Shown: positions 33,331-44,739, counted from the stretch's first letter. The stretch is 64,000 nucleotides of DNA from Diabrotica undecimpunctata (GCF_040954645.1 NC_092808.1:83697389-83761388); one strand, 5' to 3'. Program-made: numbers and translations. Notes: generated by a model not told the origin, from the letters alone.

Positions 33331-34720
33331 CAAGAAAATAATACAACAGTCAGAAAGCTAGAACAGATTAAACACTGGGCTGCAAAAAGGTATTCAAATG
33401 CTGATTCTCAGTCAAGACGGCGATGCAGTGCAAATTGTAATCACTGTCTTAGATTAGAAGAACTATTTTGCCCCGTGAGACGAACCACCGTCATTAATGA
33501 TCAATGGCAGCCTCAACAGTTACAAGACGCTCAATCAGATGATCCATGTATAAAAAGAGTATTGGATTGGGTGCATCGAAGTGAAAGACCCTTTTGGCAA
33601 GACATTAGTGCATGTAGTCCAGAAGTCAAGTGTTACTCGAGCCAATGAAATTTCCTGCTAAAAGATGATCTTCTGTATAGAACCTTTGAGCAGGATGATG
33701 GTACAGAAACTAAGCTTCAGTTGATTGTACCTAAAAGTAGAGTGTCAGAAGTATTGCGTCAGTTGCATGACGGTGCATCAGGTGGACACTTTGGTATTAT
33801 CAAGACTCTGCAAAAGGTTCGAGAACGGTTCTATTGGGTGAACTGTAGAGATGATGTAAGAAGATGGTGCCGAAAATGTGAACTGTGTGCAACCGGTAAT
33901 GGTCTAGTTGGTAAAAAGAGGGCACCCATGAAACAATACAATGTTGGTAGTCCTATTGAACGAGTAGCAATCGACATTGTAGGTCCACTTCTAGAGACGA
34001 ATGATGGGAATAAATATATCCTAGTTGCCATGGATTACTTTACAAAATAAACTGAGGCCTATGCGATACCAAATCAAGAAGCTGCTACCGTTGCAGAGGT
34101 ACACCGATTTGGTGTTTTCTTGGAGATCCACTCCGACCAAGGGCGAAACTTCGAATGAACTCTTTTCCAAAATGATTGTAAACTGATTGGTGTCAATAAG
34201 ACCAGAATGACACCCCTGCATCCTTAATCAGATGGAATTGTCGATAGGATGAACCGAACGATGGGTAAACACCTGTCCAAAGTTGTATCAGAACATCAAA
34301 GAGAATGGGACCAGCACCTTCATTTATTGTGAATGGCATACCGCTCGGCCGTGAATGAAACTACACGCCAGACTCCAACCTGCCTTATGTTCGGTCGTAA
34401 AGTTCGTTTGGCTAGTTTGGTTAGAGTTTGGCTGCAGACCTTCCGAATAACATGTTGCAAGCGAAGATTATGTCGACCGCCTGAAGTTAAGAATGAACAA
34501 CATTCATGAACTTGCCCGACAAAACATCCAGTTAGCCAGTGACAGAATGAAAGATCAATATGATTCTCGATGCAAGAGTGAAAGCTATGAAGTAGGTGAT
34601 CTTGCTTGACTTTATAATCCACAACGTCGTTGTAGCTTGTCCTGTAAACTGCTAAGACAATGGGAGGGTCCGTATGCAATTAAACAAAAATAAATGACGT
34701 ATTATACCGAATTAAGAAGT
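33331..34720 (+). pseudogene. integrase of second gypsy-like element
   Basis: The frame 32950-33648 passes from gag directly into KHWAAKRYSNADSQSRR, the end of RNase H, then the linker before integrase. The frame 33721-34050 has the zinc-binding HHCC block (LHDGASGGHFG...CRKCELC), and VAIDIVGPL with the first catalytic Asp. TAA at 34048 replaces the Trp of the FTKW block; the frame then continues TEAYAIPNQEAATVAEV. Later frames show HSDQGRNFE (second Asp), and GIVDRMNRTM where the catalytic Glu is replaced by Asp, then MAYRSAVNETTRQTP. Inactive. Confidence 0.82.
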
Positions 34721-34775
34721 TGACAAAAGGTAAACCAAAAGTAGTTCACAAGGAATCGAAACGTTGTAATTTTTT

Positions 34776-35520
34776 TTATTTTAGTACAATAAATGCTTCC
34801 GATTCTTTTCCTTTTCCAATGACCATTTGATTATATAATATTGTTTCTAATTCTTCTTTTTTTTTCTCTTTGTAAGCAATTCTGCTTGTTCGTTGCGGAT
34901 TAATACATCTATGGAAGGTTGTCACTCCATGCGGTCGTCCGATATTTCTTCTGCCGATTTGTGACTTATCTTTTGCTATTTTGAAGACACGGGCCTCCTC
35001 CATTCTGCTTATGTGGTTTTTCCAATCTTTTTTTTATTTTGTGTCTATTCACTTCTCTTTCGATATCTCAGCGTATGTCCTGTAATTCTCAGTACTCTCA
35101 TCTCTGCCGTTTCAGTAGCTTTTGCGTTGTGGCTGTGTCGATCTTGTTTCTGAGGCATATGTCATTATGGGTCTTACACTGGCTTTATAAATTCTTGACT
35201 TCATCTTAGTGTTTATGTCTCTGTTTCGCTCTATAGTGTTATTAAGGTATCCTGGCAGTCCATTTGCTTTTTGTACTAGATCTCTCACTTCTTTTTTCAG
35301 ATCTCCATAGCTAGACAGTGTAATTTGCAGGTATTTTATTTCCATTACTTGTTCAATACTGATGCCATCAATTTCTATTTTACATCTGGTTGATTCTTTG
35401 CTGACTATTTATTGTTTTAGTTTTTTGAGATGAGATTGTCATATTAAATTCTTTTGCTCTTATGTTAAATCTGTGAACCAGTCTTTGCCGACTCTCTTCA
35501 TCTTGGGCTATCAATAGCCA
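34776..35520 (-). pseudogene. RTE-type LINE 3' fragment
   Basis: Minus-strand pieces: a HRFNIRAKEFNM...KTKT-like block (about 35510-35420), 35345-35112 with MEIKYLQITLSSYGDLKKEV and KSRIYKASVRPIMTYASETR, then 35003-34776 with ARVFKIAKDKSQIGRRNIGR. This is the thumb and C-terminal end of a LINE family related to the 59835-60230 fragment. It terminates the second LTR element on its 3' side. Confidence 0.75.
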
Positions 35521-36859
35521 AAGATGAAGATTTTAATTATATTTACTAAATATATTAAATTAGGTAATCAATGAAACAAGACACTCGTTTAGGTATATTC
35601 TTGCTTTTACTTTACAGACATATCTGATATATAATACTAATACACTTTTATTAAAAAAATTTTAAATCTGGCCTAAATTTGAATATTTCTTTCCCACTAT
35701 CAATAAAAATTGTAAGTGCACTGAGGATATGAACGCTAGCTAATATTACGTTTGTTTTCACATTCAAAAAAATCCAAAAAGATAAAATTTTATTATCTTA
35801 CAATGCTTATATTTAAACTGATTTAGGTATCTGAAAATAACAAACACAAAAAATTTATAATGTAGCGATTTTTATATCTCCAAAATCCGCTTTTAACTCT
35901 GTACAATACCTATATAAAATCCCAAGACTAACCAAATTTAAATGGTTATCTTGTGGTAACAAAATCTAAGAAAGGGTGGAAAATATAGAACCGCAAGTTA
36001 AACTATGGTACGTCGGTTTAGAATTCACCCTAAGCAATTTACGTTATTCCCAAAAGAACATCTCGAACTGCCTTTGGCGTTTCAGTCAAAATGTAAGGGT
36101 AATTTTGAGGAATGTCAAACTTTGGGCCAGTTACATGAAAATTACACTTAGCCACTTCCATTTTGTAAGTTTTGTCATTCAAGATTTATCCTCTTTTAAT
36201 AAGGTAACCATAAAATAAAATTTCGTGAATGCTGCTAGTTACTTCTCAGACATTTTGTCTTTGATATAAAATTTAAATAAATTACTTTTTATAGACGTTA
36301 ATTACTTTTTATAGAAAGGAAAGAATGCTTTATATTTTGTTAAGATTGTTAAAAAATAAGAAATAAAAAGTTCGGAGTAAAAGTAATGGAAATATTATTA
36401 TGTCTAAATATAAAGGATGAGTCATAATAAATTAAGATTCTTGCATAATCCTCAAATAAGAAATTAAGATAGAATCTTAGCAAAGAGCAACTTATAAAAA
36501 ACCAATAAATTTGCTGAACATCAAGAACAAACATTCTAGCCAATTCAGGATCAAAATATACTTGACTGGGAAATCATCGTCCAGAAAGAAGGTAAAATTA
36601 AATTAATCTTAATAGAAGTTACTAATAAAATCAAAGAAAACGTCAATCTAAAAAAATCTCTTGGGTTTAATTTAGTTACAAGGCAAATCCTAAAATAACT
36701 ACCTAGGAGGGCCAGAGTTAAACTATTATATCTTATCATTGCACCGTTTAGATTGGGGTATGTTTATAGAACATAAAACATAACTGAGGTTGTATTATGT
36801 TCAAATCTGTAAAACAACCAAATACACTATCATCATAGAGATTAATTTGTTTTACTCTG
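35521..36859. other. AT-rich sequence, no gene recognised
   Basis: The longest frame is 80 codons (35976-36218, +), with no family resemblance. Nothing else supportable. Confidence 0.4.
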
Positions 36860-37045
36860 TAATTTTAAAACTATATGAGAAGTTTCTGTTGAAAAGCTCT
36901 GAGAGAAGCTAAAAATATAATACCATAACAACAATTTGGTTTTAGAGACAGTTGCTCACTATCGATCAAGTTAATAGAATATTAGCTATAATAGAGATGG
37001 CATTAAAAAAAAGCAGGTATGTAAACTTGCTTTTGGTAAACTTTT
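36860..37045 (+). pseudogene. small Jockey-like RT fragment
   Basis: Plus-strand reading gives KLYEKFLLKSSER, a QFGFR-like IWF block, TIDQVNRILAIIEMALKK and NLLLVNF. These match the RT segment between the NYRPISLL and motif-A blocks of Jockey-type LINEs. About 180 bases with stops; it ends where the RTE fragment starts. Confidence 0.5.
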
Positions 37046-38990
37046 AAAACTTTGCTAAACCTTTAACAAGATCAGAGAAGAACATCTAATAGAAAATAAA
37101 GAGAAGAGTAAAAGTTGGATAAATGACAATATACTGCAACTCATGGAAGAAAAAAGTAAATCAAAAAATAACGAAAGAATGTACAAAAATATTTAGAGAC
37201 AAATAACAACCGAAATACGAAAGGCCAAAGAAAATTGGTTAAAACCATAGTGTGAAGATATAGAGTTGTTGGAACAAAAACACAATACATTTAGTATGCA
37301 TAAAAGGGTAAAGCAAGCAGCTGGTCTTCAAAAATCTAACACAGCTAGCAAACTGCAAGATCAACGGGGGAACATCATCACAGATAAAAATAAAAAAATA
37401 TACATATGGGCCAAATACATACTACAAGAACTCTTTTATGATAATAGGTCCAAACAACCTCCGTCCTACATACCTAATGACCACTTACCAATCAAATCAG
37501 ATGAAGTGGAAAAAGGAATATCACAACTAAAAGATGGCAAAGCTCCTGGACCTGACAATACATATGCTGAACTCATAAAGCTATTTAACACCGACGCCGA
37601 CGGTACTCAACGACTAATCAAAATATTCAGTGACATATACATATTTAAACGGAGTAATACGAAGATCATGGCTTAAGTCAACGTTTATTGTTCTAAGAAA
37701 ACAAAAAAAAAACCCAGCAATGATTTCCGGACCATTAGCTTAATGAGCCACATTTTAAAGTTATTTCTAAAAATCATACATCAAAGGATATATAGACTAT
37801 GCCAAAAAATCAGCCATACACAGTTTGATTTTTGGAATGCAGTGGGTACGAGAGAGGCTCTCTTTACCATCCAAGTGCTATTTTAACGATGTAGAGATGG
37901 GAATTGCGATATTTATGAATGCTTCATTGATTACCATAAAACATTTGATACAGTAAAACACGACAAACTGATGGAGATATTAACAAATATTGGAATAAAC
38001 ACCTGTGATCTAAGAATTATTAGAAATCTTTACTAAAATCAAACATCGTCTATCTGTACAGAGACAGGAGAATCCGATGATATTAAAATCAAACATGGGG
38101 TCCGACAGGGATCTATACTATCACCCTAAATGTTTAGCATATACTCTGAGGAAATCTTTCAAGAAGCAGTAGAAGATGTTGAAGCCGAAATTCGAATGAA
38201 CAGAAAATGTATGAACAACATCAGACACGCGGATGACACGGTGGTATTCGCTGACAGTTATGAAGCCCTCCAAGAATTAATAAATAGAATCACAGAAGTG
38301 AGTCAGAGATACAGACTTTCACTGAACATTTAGAAAACAAAATGTATAATGATCTCTAAGAAGGAACAGCAAATTGAAAAAATCAGTGTGAATGGTGAAC
38401 CAATAGAAAGAGTAAAAACATACACCTACTTTGGTACGAACGTCAATACAAACTGAGACCATTCCCTTAAAATAAAATCTAGGATTGAGTCAGCAAGATC
38501 TGCATTTCAAAAAATGGGTAAGCTATTCAAATACCACGATTTATCAGTACCCAGAAAAATCAGGTTACTACGATGTTATATCTTTACTATAATCTTATAC
38601 GGAGTTGAGTCGTGGACTCTGAAAGACGCTACCTGTAAAAAATTGAGGCTTTTAAAATGTGTCTTTATCGTAGAATCCTGAAGATATCCGATACTGACCA
38701 CACTATTAACCTGGATGTTTTATTAAGAATGCAGAAAGAAAAAAATATGTTAACCACAATAAAAACAGCCAAAATTGAATACATCGGTCACATCATGGGG
38801 AACAGCGAAAGATATGGTTTGCTGCAATTAATTCTTTAAGGAAAAGTAGAAGAAAAACATACAGATTGCCATTATGGTTGCCAATATCCGAAGCGGATAG
38901 TCACTACAATAAAAAGAAGTATGTTATGCCTTCCAACTTGACGTAGCCCAAGATTTTGAGAGATTGTTACATGATAAAGTTAAATACATA
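37046..38990 (+). pseudogene. RTE LINE, RT region, decayed
   Basis: Plus-strand pieces in order: SWINDNILQLMEEKSKSK (linker), 37266-37676 with SDEVEKGISQLKDGKAPGPD (RT entry), RTISLMSHILKLFLKIIHQR (about 37715-37790), a degraded motif A (DYHKTFDTVKHDKL, about 37930-37970), RQGSILSP block (about 38105-38125), 38130-38333 with HADDTVVFADS (YADD-type motif as HADD), YTYFGTNVN, SKIKSRIESARSAF and 38657-38839 with CLYRRILKISDTDH and YIGHIMGNSERYG. Many stops. Same broad group as the 50.3-53.5 kb relic. Confidence 0.8.
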
Positions 38991-39119
38991 TTGGGAAAGA
39001 TCTTAAGCAGAAAATATACAGAAACGTTGGAGTCTTATAAAGTGTGTGTTTTTTTTGAGAGGTATAGTATATTGAAATGGAATAAAACAAAGATTATTTT
39101 TTTAAATTGACATGGCGTT

Positions 39120-39266
<147 letters not shown>

Positions 39267-39462
39267 GTCAGAATAAGTAAGTTTCGAGATAACGACGATT
39301 TTGTTTATTTTCGTGATAATATCGGTGAAATAAGACACAAGATTTTTTAAGAAAAATTAACAATTAATTATGATTTTGCATGCTTTTCAGCCTATATTAC
39401 ATTAACCAAAAACAGAAATTTAAATAAAATAATATTAATGCTAAAAAAATAGGAATTTCAAA

Positions 39463-39555
39463 GTAACAACACTTTTGCGCGGAGAAAATTGTTAATCACT
39501 ACACATTTAGTATTAGAATTTTAAAGTTACAACACTTTTGCACGGAGAAAATTGT
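39463..39555. repeat. subterminal direct repeat pair
   Basis: GTAACAACACTTTTGCGCGG (39463) and GTTACAACACTTTTGCACGG (39526), each followed by AGAAAATTGT, with a period of 63 bases. The core is the reverse complement of the internal palindrome motif and resembles the TIR. The second copy overlaps the stop codon of the 143-codon ORF. Confidence 0.75.
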
Positions 39556-39958
39556 AAAAAGTGTAGACACATTTTCTGTTAGTTGTTGTCCTCTTCTCGT
39601 ATATCATCTTGGGCCAAAATTTTTTTATAAAACTATGGTGGGCTTCTGGTATCATACCCGAATCGCATAAGTATACCAAATCTTTCTTTTTGGCCATTTG
39701 AAGTTTTGACTGTTCTTTGTAGGCAGGTTTAAGTAGCACTTCTCGTATATTATGTGTAGTCCGTGATGATTTTTTTAGATAGTTCCATAGTTCGTCATCA
39801 TAGTTGTAATTAAAAAAAATTGTGTGCGGCCTATCTTTTCTGCATTGCAGAATTTTTATATCTGTCCACTTCACATTTTCTTTATTTTGATCAATTTTAT
39901 AGTTGTTCCCTAACAGAAAGGAAACATGTTTAAAATCAATGAAGTCCTTTGTTTTCAT
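39527..39958 (-). CDS. unrecognised ORF inside TIR element (143 aa)
   Basis: ATG-started, 143 codons, charged and aromatic: MKTKDFIDFKHVSFLL, KWTDIKILQCRKDRPHTIFF, YDDELWNYLKK, VLLKPAYKEQSKLQMAKKKD, CDSGMIPEAHHSFIKKFWP. The upstream frame also reads ELWLSETCAEIETDRIV, in style like a continuing protein, so this may be the C-terminal part of a longer ancestral protein cut by a deletion. It recalls the C-terminus of an uncharacterised insect protein family that I associate with mobile DNA, but I cannot name it with confidence. No catalytic residues are identifiable. Its position inside the TIRs suggests an element-borne protein, possibly the transposase tail. Confidence 0.5.
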   Translation of the reverse strand: MKTKDFIDFKHVSFLLGNNYKIDQNKENVKWTDIKILQCRKDRPHTIFFNYNYDDELWNYLKKSSRTTHNIREVLLKPAYKEQSKLQMAKKKDLVYLCDSGMIPEAHHSFIKKFWPKMIYEKRTTTNRKCVYTFYNFLRAKVL

Positions 39959-40435
39959 TTCTTAAACTATATAGGATGAACCACTTTTTTGCTGCATTTC
40001 ATTACAATTCTATCAGTTTCTATCTCTGCACATGTTTCTGATAGCCATAATTCCTTCGCTTTGTAATGATAAAATCATAACAAGGTAGAAAAATTATTTG
40101 TAAAACTTTCAATATTTTTATTTAAATTCAAAACCAAAGGACTATAATAAAAATATGCAAATCAGGCTACCTTGAGTACAGTGATTAACAAAAGGATTGA
40201 AATTCACTACCTTAGTGAAAGTTGGGAATTACGGGGGGACAATATGATAAGACTCGCACCCGAAAGGTTACATGAAGATTTAATACAATTTGGGATTTAA
40301 TTTTTATAGAACGTAGAAAGGGATTACGTAGACATGCTGTATATTAAAATTAAACAACACAGATATAGATATTAAAATAACAAATATCTTACTTTTTTCG
40401 TGCCTTTCATTGCTTGTTATCGAAACCATTGCAAT

Positions 40436-40495
40436 GTTCCGTGCAAAACTGTTGTAACTCTGTTACATTCGAATTACAACAGTTTTGCACGGAAC
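40436..40495. repeat. perfect 22-bp palindromic subterminal repeat
   Basis: Arms 40436-40457 and 40474-40495 (GTTCCGTGCAAAACTGTTGT, then AA) are perfect reverse complements with a 16-base spacer. The arm sequence is the same motif as the subterminal repeats at 39463 and 39526. Confidence 0.85.
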
Positions 40496-40643
40496 TTATG
40501 TACAAAAACGCAAAATAGTTAAACTGTTGTTGTTGTAATATTTAGCCGGTTAAGCATTTGAAAGTTACTTAAGTTTTACAGGGGATAGATATGCATGTTT
40601 ACAATTGAATTCCATGATTACTTCGTTTTCATAAAATTTTGAG

Positions 40644-40668
40644 TTACTGCAGTCTTGCACTGAGTGTG

Positions 40669-40670
<2 letters not shown>
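40644..40670 (-). repeat. right terminal inverted repeat
   Basis: Reverse complement of the left TIR except for one base; the next base starts the right (AT)n array. Confidence 0.85.

Positions 40671-40748
<78 letters not shown>
40671..40748. repeat. (AT)n array, right of TIR element
   Basis: About 78 bases of pure AT directly after the right TIR. Confidence 0.95.
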
Positions 40749-40751
<3 letters not shown>

Positions 40752-41500
40752 ATTGTGACATTTAGTTTGTATATCAAAATTTTCCGTTAAGATCTTATAA
40801 ATATCCAATTTTTAAGGTAAAAATGAACAAAATAGCAACAGAAAATCACTTTTCATTATTTAATAGATCATGAATAATAGCAAGCTGAAGAAGATCTGAA
40901 TAAATTGGATATTTCTGTAAAGATTTACAAAAAGATGTTACCACATAATTGGATGCAGTCAGATGTAGAAATTAGTAGTGCAACAAACTTTATTGCTAAT
41001 CTGTTTAAATAATTTATTTCCAATACAACTGATTTAAGTGAAGACGAAATTATTCCCACGTCGAAAACATATCACGCAATGACACTAATTATCAACGGTA
41101 AGATAAGAACCGGAATTATAGTGTTTTTGACAATTACTTATGAACATTTTAATCACGTTTTGTATATGTGTCAGTTTGTGGGTTTGTTTACGGTACCCCA
41201 AAGTACCTTTTTTATGAAAATGCATCCAGTTGATTATTTATATAACAAAACTGTCAAAATGACAATATATGAAAAATTCCGTTAAGATCTCATATATATT
41301 AAAATTTGAAAATTGGTTAAGTAAATGGATAAAATAGCAACAGAAAATCTCATTTTGTTACAGTTTTTTTGAATAATACGACTTTTGATCCAAAATACAA
41401 CAACAATGATGATAATTTTGATGAAAAATGTGAAACATTCAATTTTTTAGATAATGTCTGGGAAACTGATTTTAATCAACGATGGAACTATAAATCTAAT
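40749..41500. other. imperfect direct repeat, origin unknown
   Basis: Two related segments, starting TTCCGTTAAGATCTTATAAA (40780) and TTCCGTTAAGATCTCATATA (41277), each followed 40-55 bases later by an ATG reading MNKIATENH or MDKIATENL. The second leads to an acidic peptide FDEKCETFNFLDNVWETDFN. They look like two diverged 5' ends of one gene-like unit about 500 bases apart. Not recognised. Confidence 0.4.
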
Positions 41501-41504
41501 TAAT

Positions 41505-44500
41505 ATAATATAACTCAATGGTTACTGGCAAAAGCCATTGTACGACAACACTTGCCCCTTACCAACCCGACCTGAGGCAGCGTGGTAAGGTATGCCTCGC
41601 GACCCCTTAAGAATATAGGAAAAAGAAAGCCACGGCCCTCATTCTCCGTAGGCCCAACTGACCCCGAGATGGGTAGTTCTCGAGAACCAGTCAGGAGGGC
41701 AGAGGGTGCTAAGAATCTGCGGAGTCTAAACCACTACCCAGCCAGATCAACAACACTATACGTAGCGACCTATAACTGCAGGTCGTTAGCGAACCAGGCA
41801 AGACTCATAGAGTTAGAAAATGAAGCAGTCAATATTAAATGGGATGTCATCGGAATAAGCGAAGTAAGACGAAAGGACGAAGAGTTAATAGAACTTGAAT
41901 CGGGCAACATCCTCTATCACAAAGGAACAGAAAATGGACGAACAAGTGGAGTGGGGTTCCTAATTAATAAGAAATGGAAGGATAGGATAGTCGACATAGC
42001 AAGCACCTCAGACAGAGTAGCTAGTCTAAGTCTAAGACTATCCAGAAGATACACCATCCAAATTGTGCAAGTATATGCACCAACCATATCCCACTCCAAT
42101 GAGGAAATAGAGGAATTCTACAATGAAATAACTGAGGTGCTTAACAAGAACAAAAGCCAATTTAAGTATCTAGTCGGGGACTTTAATGCCAAAGTGGGTA
42201 AACAATCAAATCAAGAACAATGTGTCGGCAACTTTGGCATTGGAGAAAGAAATGAAAGGGGAGAGAGACTGGTTCAATACGCACATTACCAGAACCTCTC
42301 AATCGCCAATACCTATTTTAAGAAGAACCTCAATAGGAAATGGACATGGTTAGCTCCCAATGCAACTACCAAGAACGAAATAGATTTCATCCTAACTAAT
42401 AAGCTGAAAACCATAAAGGATGTAAGTGTGCTCAACAAATTCCGAACAGGTAGCGATCACAGACTAATTAGATCTCGGGTCGTTCTAAACACTAAACTAG
42501 AAAGAATGAAATTACTCCAGAAACCAACTGCAGGGGTAAATATCACTAACCTAAGCAACAACTCGGAACGCTATCAAAATTTAATTCAAGAAAAATTACA
42601 AGACCCAACGAATAGCACACACTTAATGGAAACAATCTTAAATTGCGCCAAAGAAGTTGGAGGATCACAAGCACACAACAGCAATAGAAAACTTTCAGAT
42701 GAAACAACAGCTCTCCTGAAACAACGAAGAGAAATGAAAATTAACTCCAATATTAATAGAATTGAATATACCAAACTGTGCAAAGTAATACGGAAAAAAA
42801 TCGCAGAAGATATAAAAACCTACAATGAACGACTTGTACAAAATACAATCGAAAACCATAAAAGCTATAGGAAAACCAAGAGGAAGTTGGCAATCGGTAG
42901 AAAGCAAATAATAGCATTGGGAAACAACAACGGAAGGATCACAAATAGGGATGAAATAATAAAACATGTAACCGAATTCTATGAGGGTCTATATAAAGCT
43001 CCGGAAGCACAAGAAATAGGCGAAGAAGAAATTGCGGTTCAAGAAGATGTACCAGATGTTCTCGTGGATGAGGTAGAGGCAGCTCTTAAGAGCATGAAGA
43101 ACGGCAAGGCAGCCGGTAATGACGGTGTTACAGCCGAACTTCTAAAGATTGCTGGTAAAACAACTTGGAAAATCCTAGCAAAAATATACACAGACTGCCT
43201 AAAATCGAGACATATTCCAAAAAAGTGGAATTCAGCCAACATAATCCTTATTCACAAGAAAGGTAGCAAGGAAGACATTAGAAATTATAGACCGATCAGC
43301 TTGCTACCTGTGATATACAAGGTATTCACCAAAATCATTAACAACAGAATACAAAACACACTTGACGCTGCACAACCACGAGAGCAAGCAGGCTTTAGAA
43401 GTGGCTTCAGCACAATGGATCATATTCAAACATTAAGGGAAGTAATGAGCAGAACAAAAGAATATGATCTACCACTGGCGCTAGCATTCATAGACTTCGA
43501 GAAAGCATTTGACTCCGTATACCCAAGAGCAGTCATAGAAGCTCTTGTCGACCAAGGAGTAGATAAACCATATGTCAAAACGCTAGCAAATATATACAAA
43601 GAGGCCACAGCTAGAGTAAGCGTATATGAAAATACCCCAGAATTTCCCACTCAGAAAGGAGTCCGACAAGGAGACACCATATCCCCTAAGCTCTTCACTG
43701 CAACCTTAGAAAATATCTTCCGGAAATTAGACTGGAACAACCAAGGTCTATGTATAGATGGAGAATACCTAAACCATCTTAGATTCGCTGATGACATCAT
43801 TCTAATTGCTAGAAGTCCTGAAGAATTACAACTGCAAATTAATGACCTTAATACAGCTAGCAATGAGGTAGGCCTAAAAATGAACCTAGCAAAGACTAAA
43901 ATAATGTGCAATGATCTGATCGCCAACGTGGAAATAAAAATTAATGAAACCTCGCTAGAAGTAGTAGATGAATACATATACCTGGGACAGCTCATACATA
44001 AATCGGGATCACTACTTCCGGAAATCAACAGACGAATAAAACAAGCGTGGTCAGCATTCGGACGAAATTCCATAGTCTTCAAGTCCAAAATGCCACTATA
44101 CCTCAAGAAGAGAGTATTTGATCAATGCATATTACCCGTCTTGACATATGGATGTGAAACTTGGATATTAAAGAGAGAAATAACGTCGAAACTCCAAGTA
44201 ACTCAAAGAGCAATGGAAAGATGTATGCTAGGGATAACAAAGAGGGATCGTAAAAGAATTGAATGGATACGGAGGCAAACCCAGGTGACTGATGTAATCC
44301 AAAGAATAAAATCCCTGAAATGGCAATGGGCAGGACATATGGCAAGAAGAACAGATAACAGATGGACCACTAGAACAACTATGTGGTACCCCAGGAACGC
44401 TAAGAGACCAAAGGGGCGCCCAAATCTCAGATGGGATTATGATATTAGAAAATTAACAGGAACAACGTGGTCTCGAATAGCACAAGATAGAAAAATATGG

Positions 44501-44640
44501 GCGCAAATGAGCGCAAATTATTACAACAACGTATAACTAAGACATCGTCGAATAATAATAAGAACATAGAATAACTTTGAAATAAGGGAGGCTGCACCGT
44601 AATTGGAAACGGTTGATAAAGCTGCACATGATGATGATGA
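41505..44640 (+). mobile_element. RTE LINE, essentially full coding
   Basis: A short 5' leader of about 80-160 bases, a single long ORF, and a 3' UTR of about 100 bases ending ACATGATGATGATGATG, then (AT)n. A 3' end made of a short tandem repeat instead of poly(A) is typical of RTE LINEs. No ORF1 was seen, also typical. The 5' boundary is not defined by a visible target duplication because of the AT-rich flank. Confidence 0.85.
41582..44536 (+). CDS. RTE endonuclease-reverse transcriptase, intact
   Basis: 984 codons from the first open codon (GTG); the first ATG is codon 30 at 41669, giving about 955 aa, and is the likelier start. APE-type endonuclease: YNCRSL (Asn65), ISEVRR (Glu94), GDFNAKVG (199-206), NEIDFI (265-270), SDHR (291-294). 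RT: NGKAAGNDGV (507-516), NYRPISLLPV (568-577), AFIDFEKAFDSV (635-646, catalytic Asp), RQGDTISP (695-702), RFADDIILI (734-742, catalytic DD), YIYLGQLI, then a C-terminal YGCETWILK and GHMARRTDNRW block. All catalytic residues are present and there is no internal stop, so it may be competent. Nicks target DNA and primes reverse transcription from the nick. Confidence 0.93.
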   Translation: MVRYASRPLKNIGKRKPRPSFSVGPTDPEMGSSREPVRRAEGAKNLRSLNHYPARSTTLYVATYNCRSLANQARLIELENEAVNIKWDVIGISEVRRKDEELIELESGNILYHKGTENGRTSGVGFLINKKWKDRIVDIASTSDRVASLSLRLSRRYTIQIVQVYAPTISHSNEEIEEFYNEITEVLNKNKSQFKYLVGDFNAKVGKQSNQEQCVGNFGIGERNERGERLVQYAHYQNLSIANTYFKKNLNRKWTWLAPNATTKNEIDFILTNKLKTIKDVSVLNKFRTGSDHRLIRSRVVLNTKLERMKLLQKPTAGVNITNLSNNSERYQNLIQEKLQDPTNSTHLMETILNCAKEVGGSQAHNSNRKLSDETTALLKQRREMKINSNINRIEYTKLCKVIRKKIAEDIKTYNERLVQNTIENHKSYRKTKRKLAIGRKQIIALGNNNGRITNRDEIIKHVTEFYEGLYKAPEAQEIGEEEIAVQEDVPDVLVDEVEAALKSMKNGKAAGNDGVTAELLKIAGKTTWKILAKIYTDCLKSRHIPKKWNSANIILIHKKGSKEDIRNYRPISLLPVIYKVFTKIINNRIQNTLDAAQPREQAGFRSGFSTMDHIQTLREVMSRTKEYDLPLALAFIDFEKAFDSVYPRAVIEALVDQGVDKPYVKTLANIYKEATARVSVYENTPEFPTQKGVRQGDTISPKLFTATLENIFRKLDWNNQGLCIDGEYLNHLRFADDIILIARSPEELQLQINDLNTASNEVGLKMNLAKTKIMCNDLIANVEIKINETSLEVVDEYIYLGQLIHKSGSLLPEINRRIKQAWSAFGRNSIVFKSKMPLYLKKRVFDQCILPVLTYGCETWILKREITSKLQVTQRAMERCMLGITKRDRKRIEWIRRQTQVTDVIQRIKSLKWQWAGHMARRTDNRWTTRTTMWYPRNAKRPKGRPNLRWDYDIRKLTGTTWSRIAQDRKIWAQMSANYYNNV

Positions 44641-44724
<84 letters not shown>
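44622..44724. repeat. (TGA)n tail followed by (AT)n array
   Basis: ATGATGATGATGATG forms the RTE 3' terminus; (AT)n of about 80 bases follows to 44724. Confidence 0.9.
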
Positions 44725-44728
<4 letters not shown>

Positions 44729-44739
44729 GTATATGACCG

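Larger units (their letters stand above)
31839..34775 (+). mobile_element. second Ty3/gypsy-like LTR element, deleted and 3'-truncated
   Basis: Order: 5' LTR (31839-32114), PBS-like site, degraded gag (about 32284-33330), a fusion of gag zinc-knuckle region to the very end of RNase H (about 33330-33460), integrase (33460-34480) and integrase tail (to about 34770). Protease and RT are missing and no 3' LTR is present; the element ends where a minus-strand RTE fragment begins. Multiple stops and frameshifts make it older than the LTR element at 23-30 kb, and its LTR is unrelated to that element. Confidence 0.8.

Noticed and set aside
41917..44345. Several antisense ORFs of 60-151 codons over the RTE gene
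   Set aside because: Shadows of the real RTE reading frame on the plus strand.
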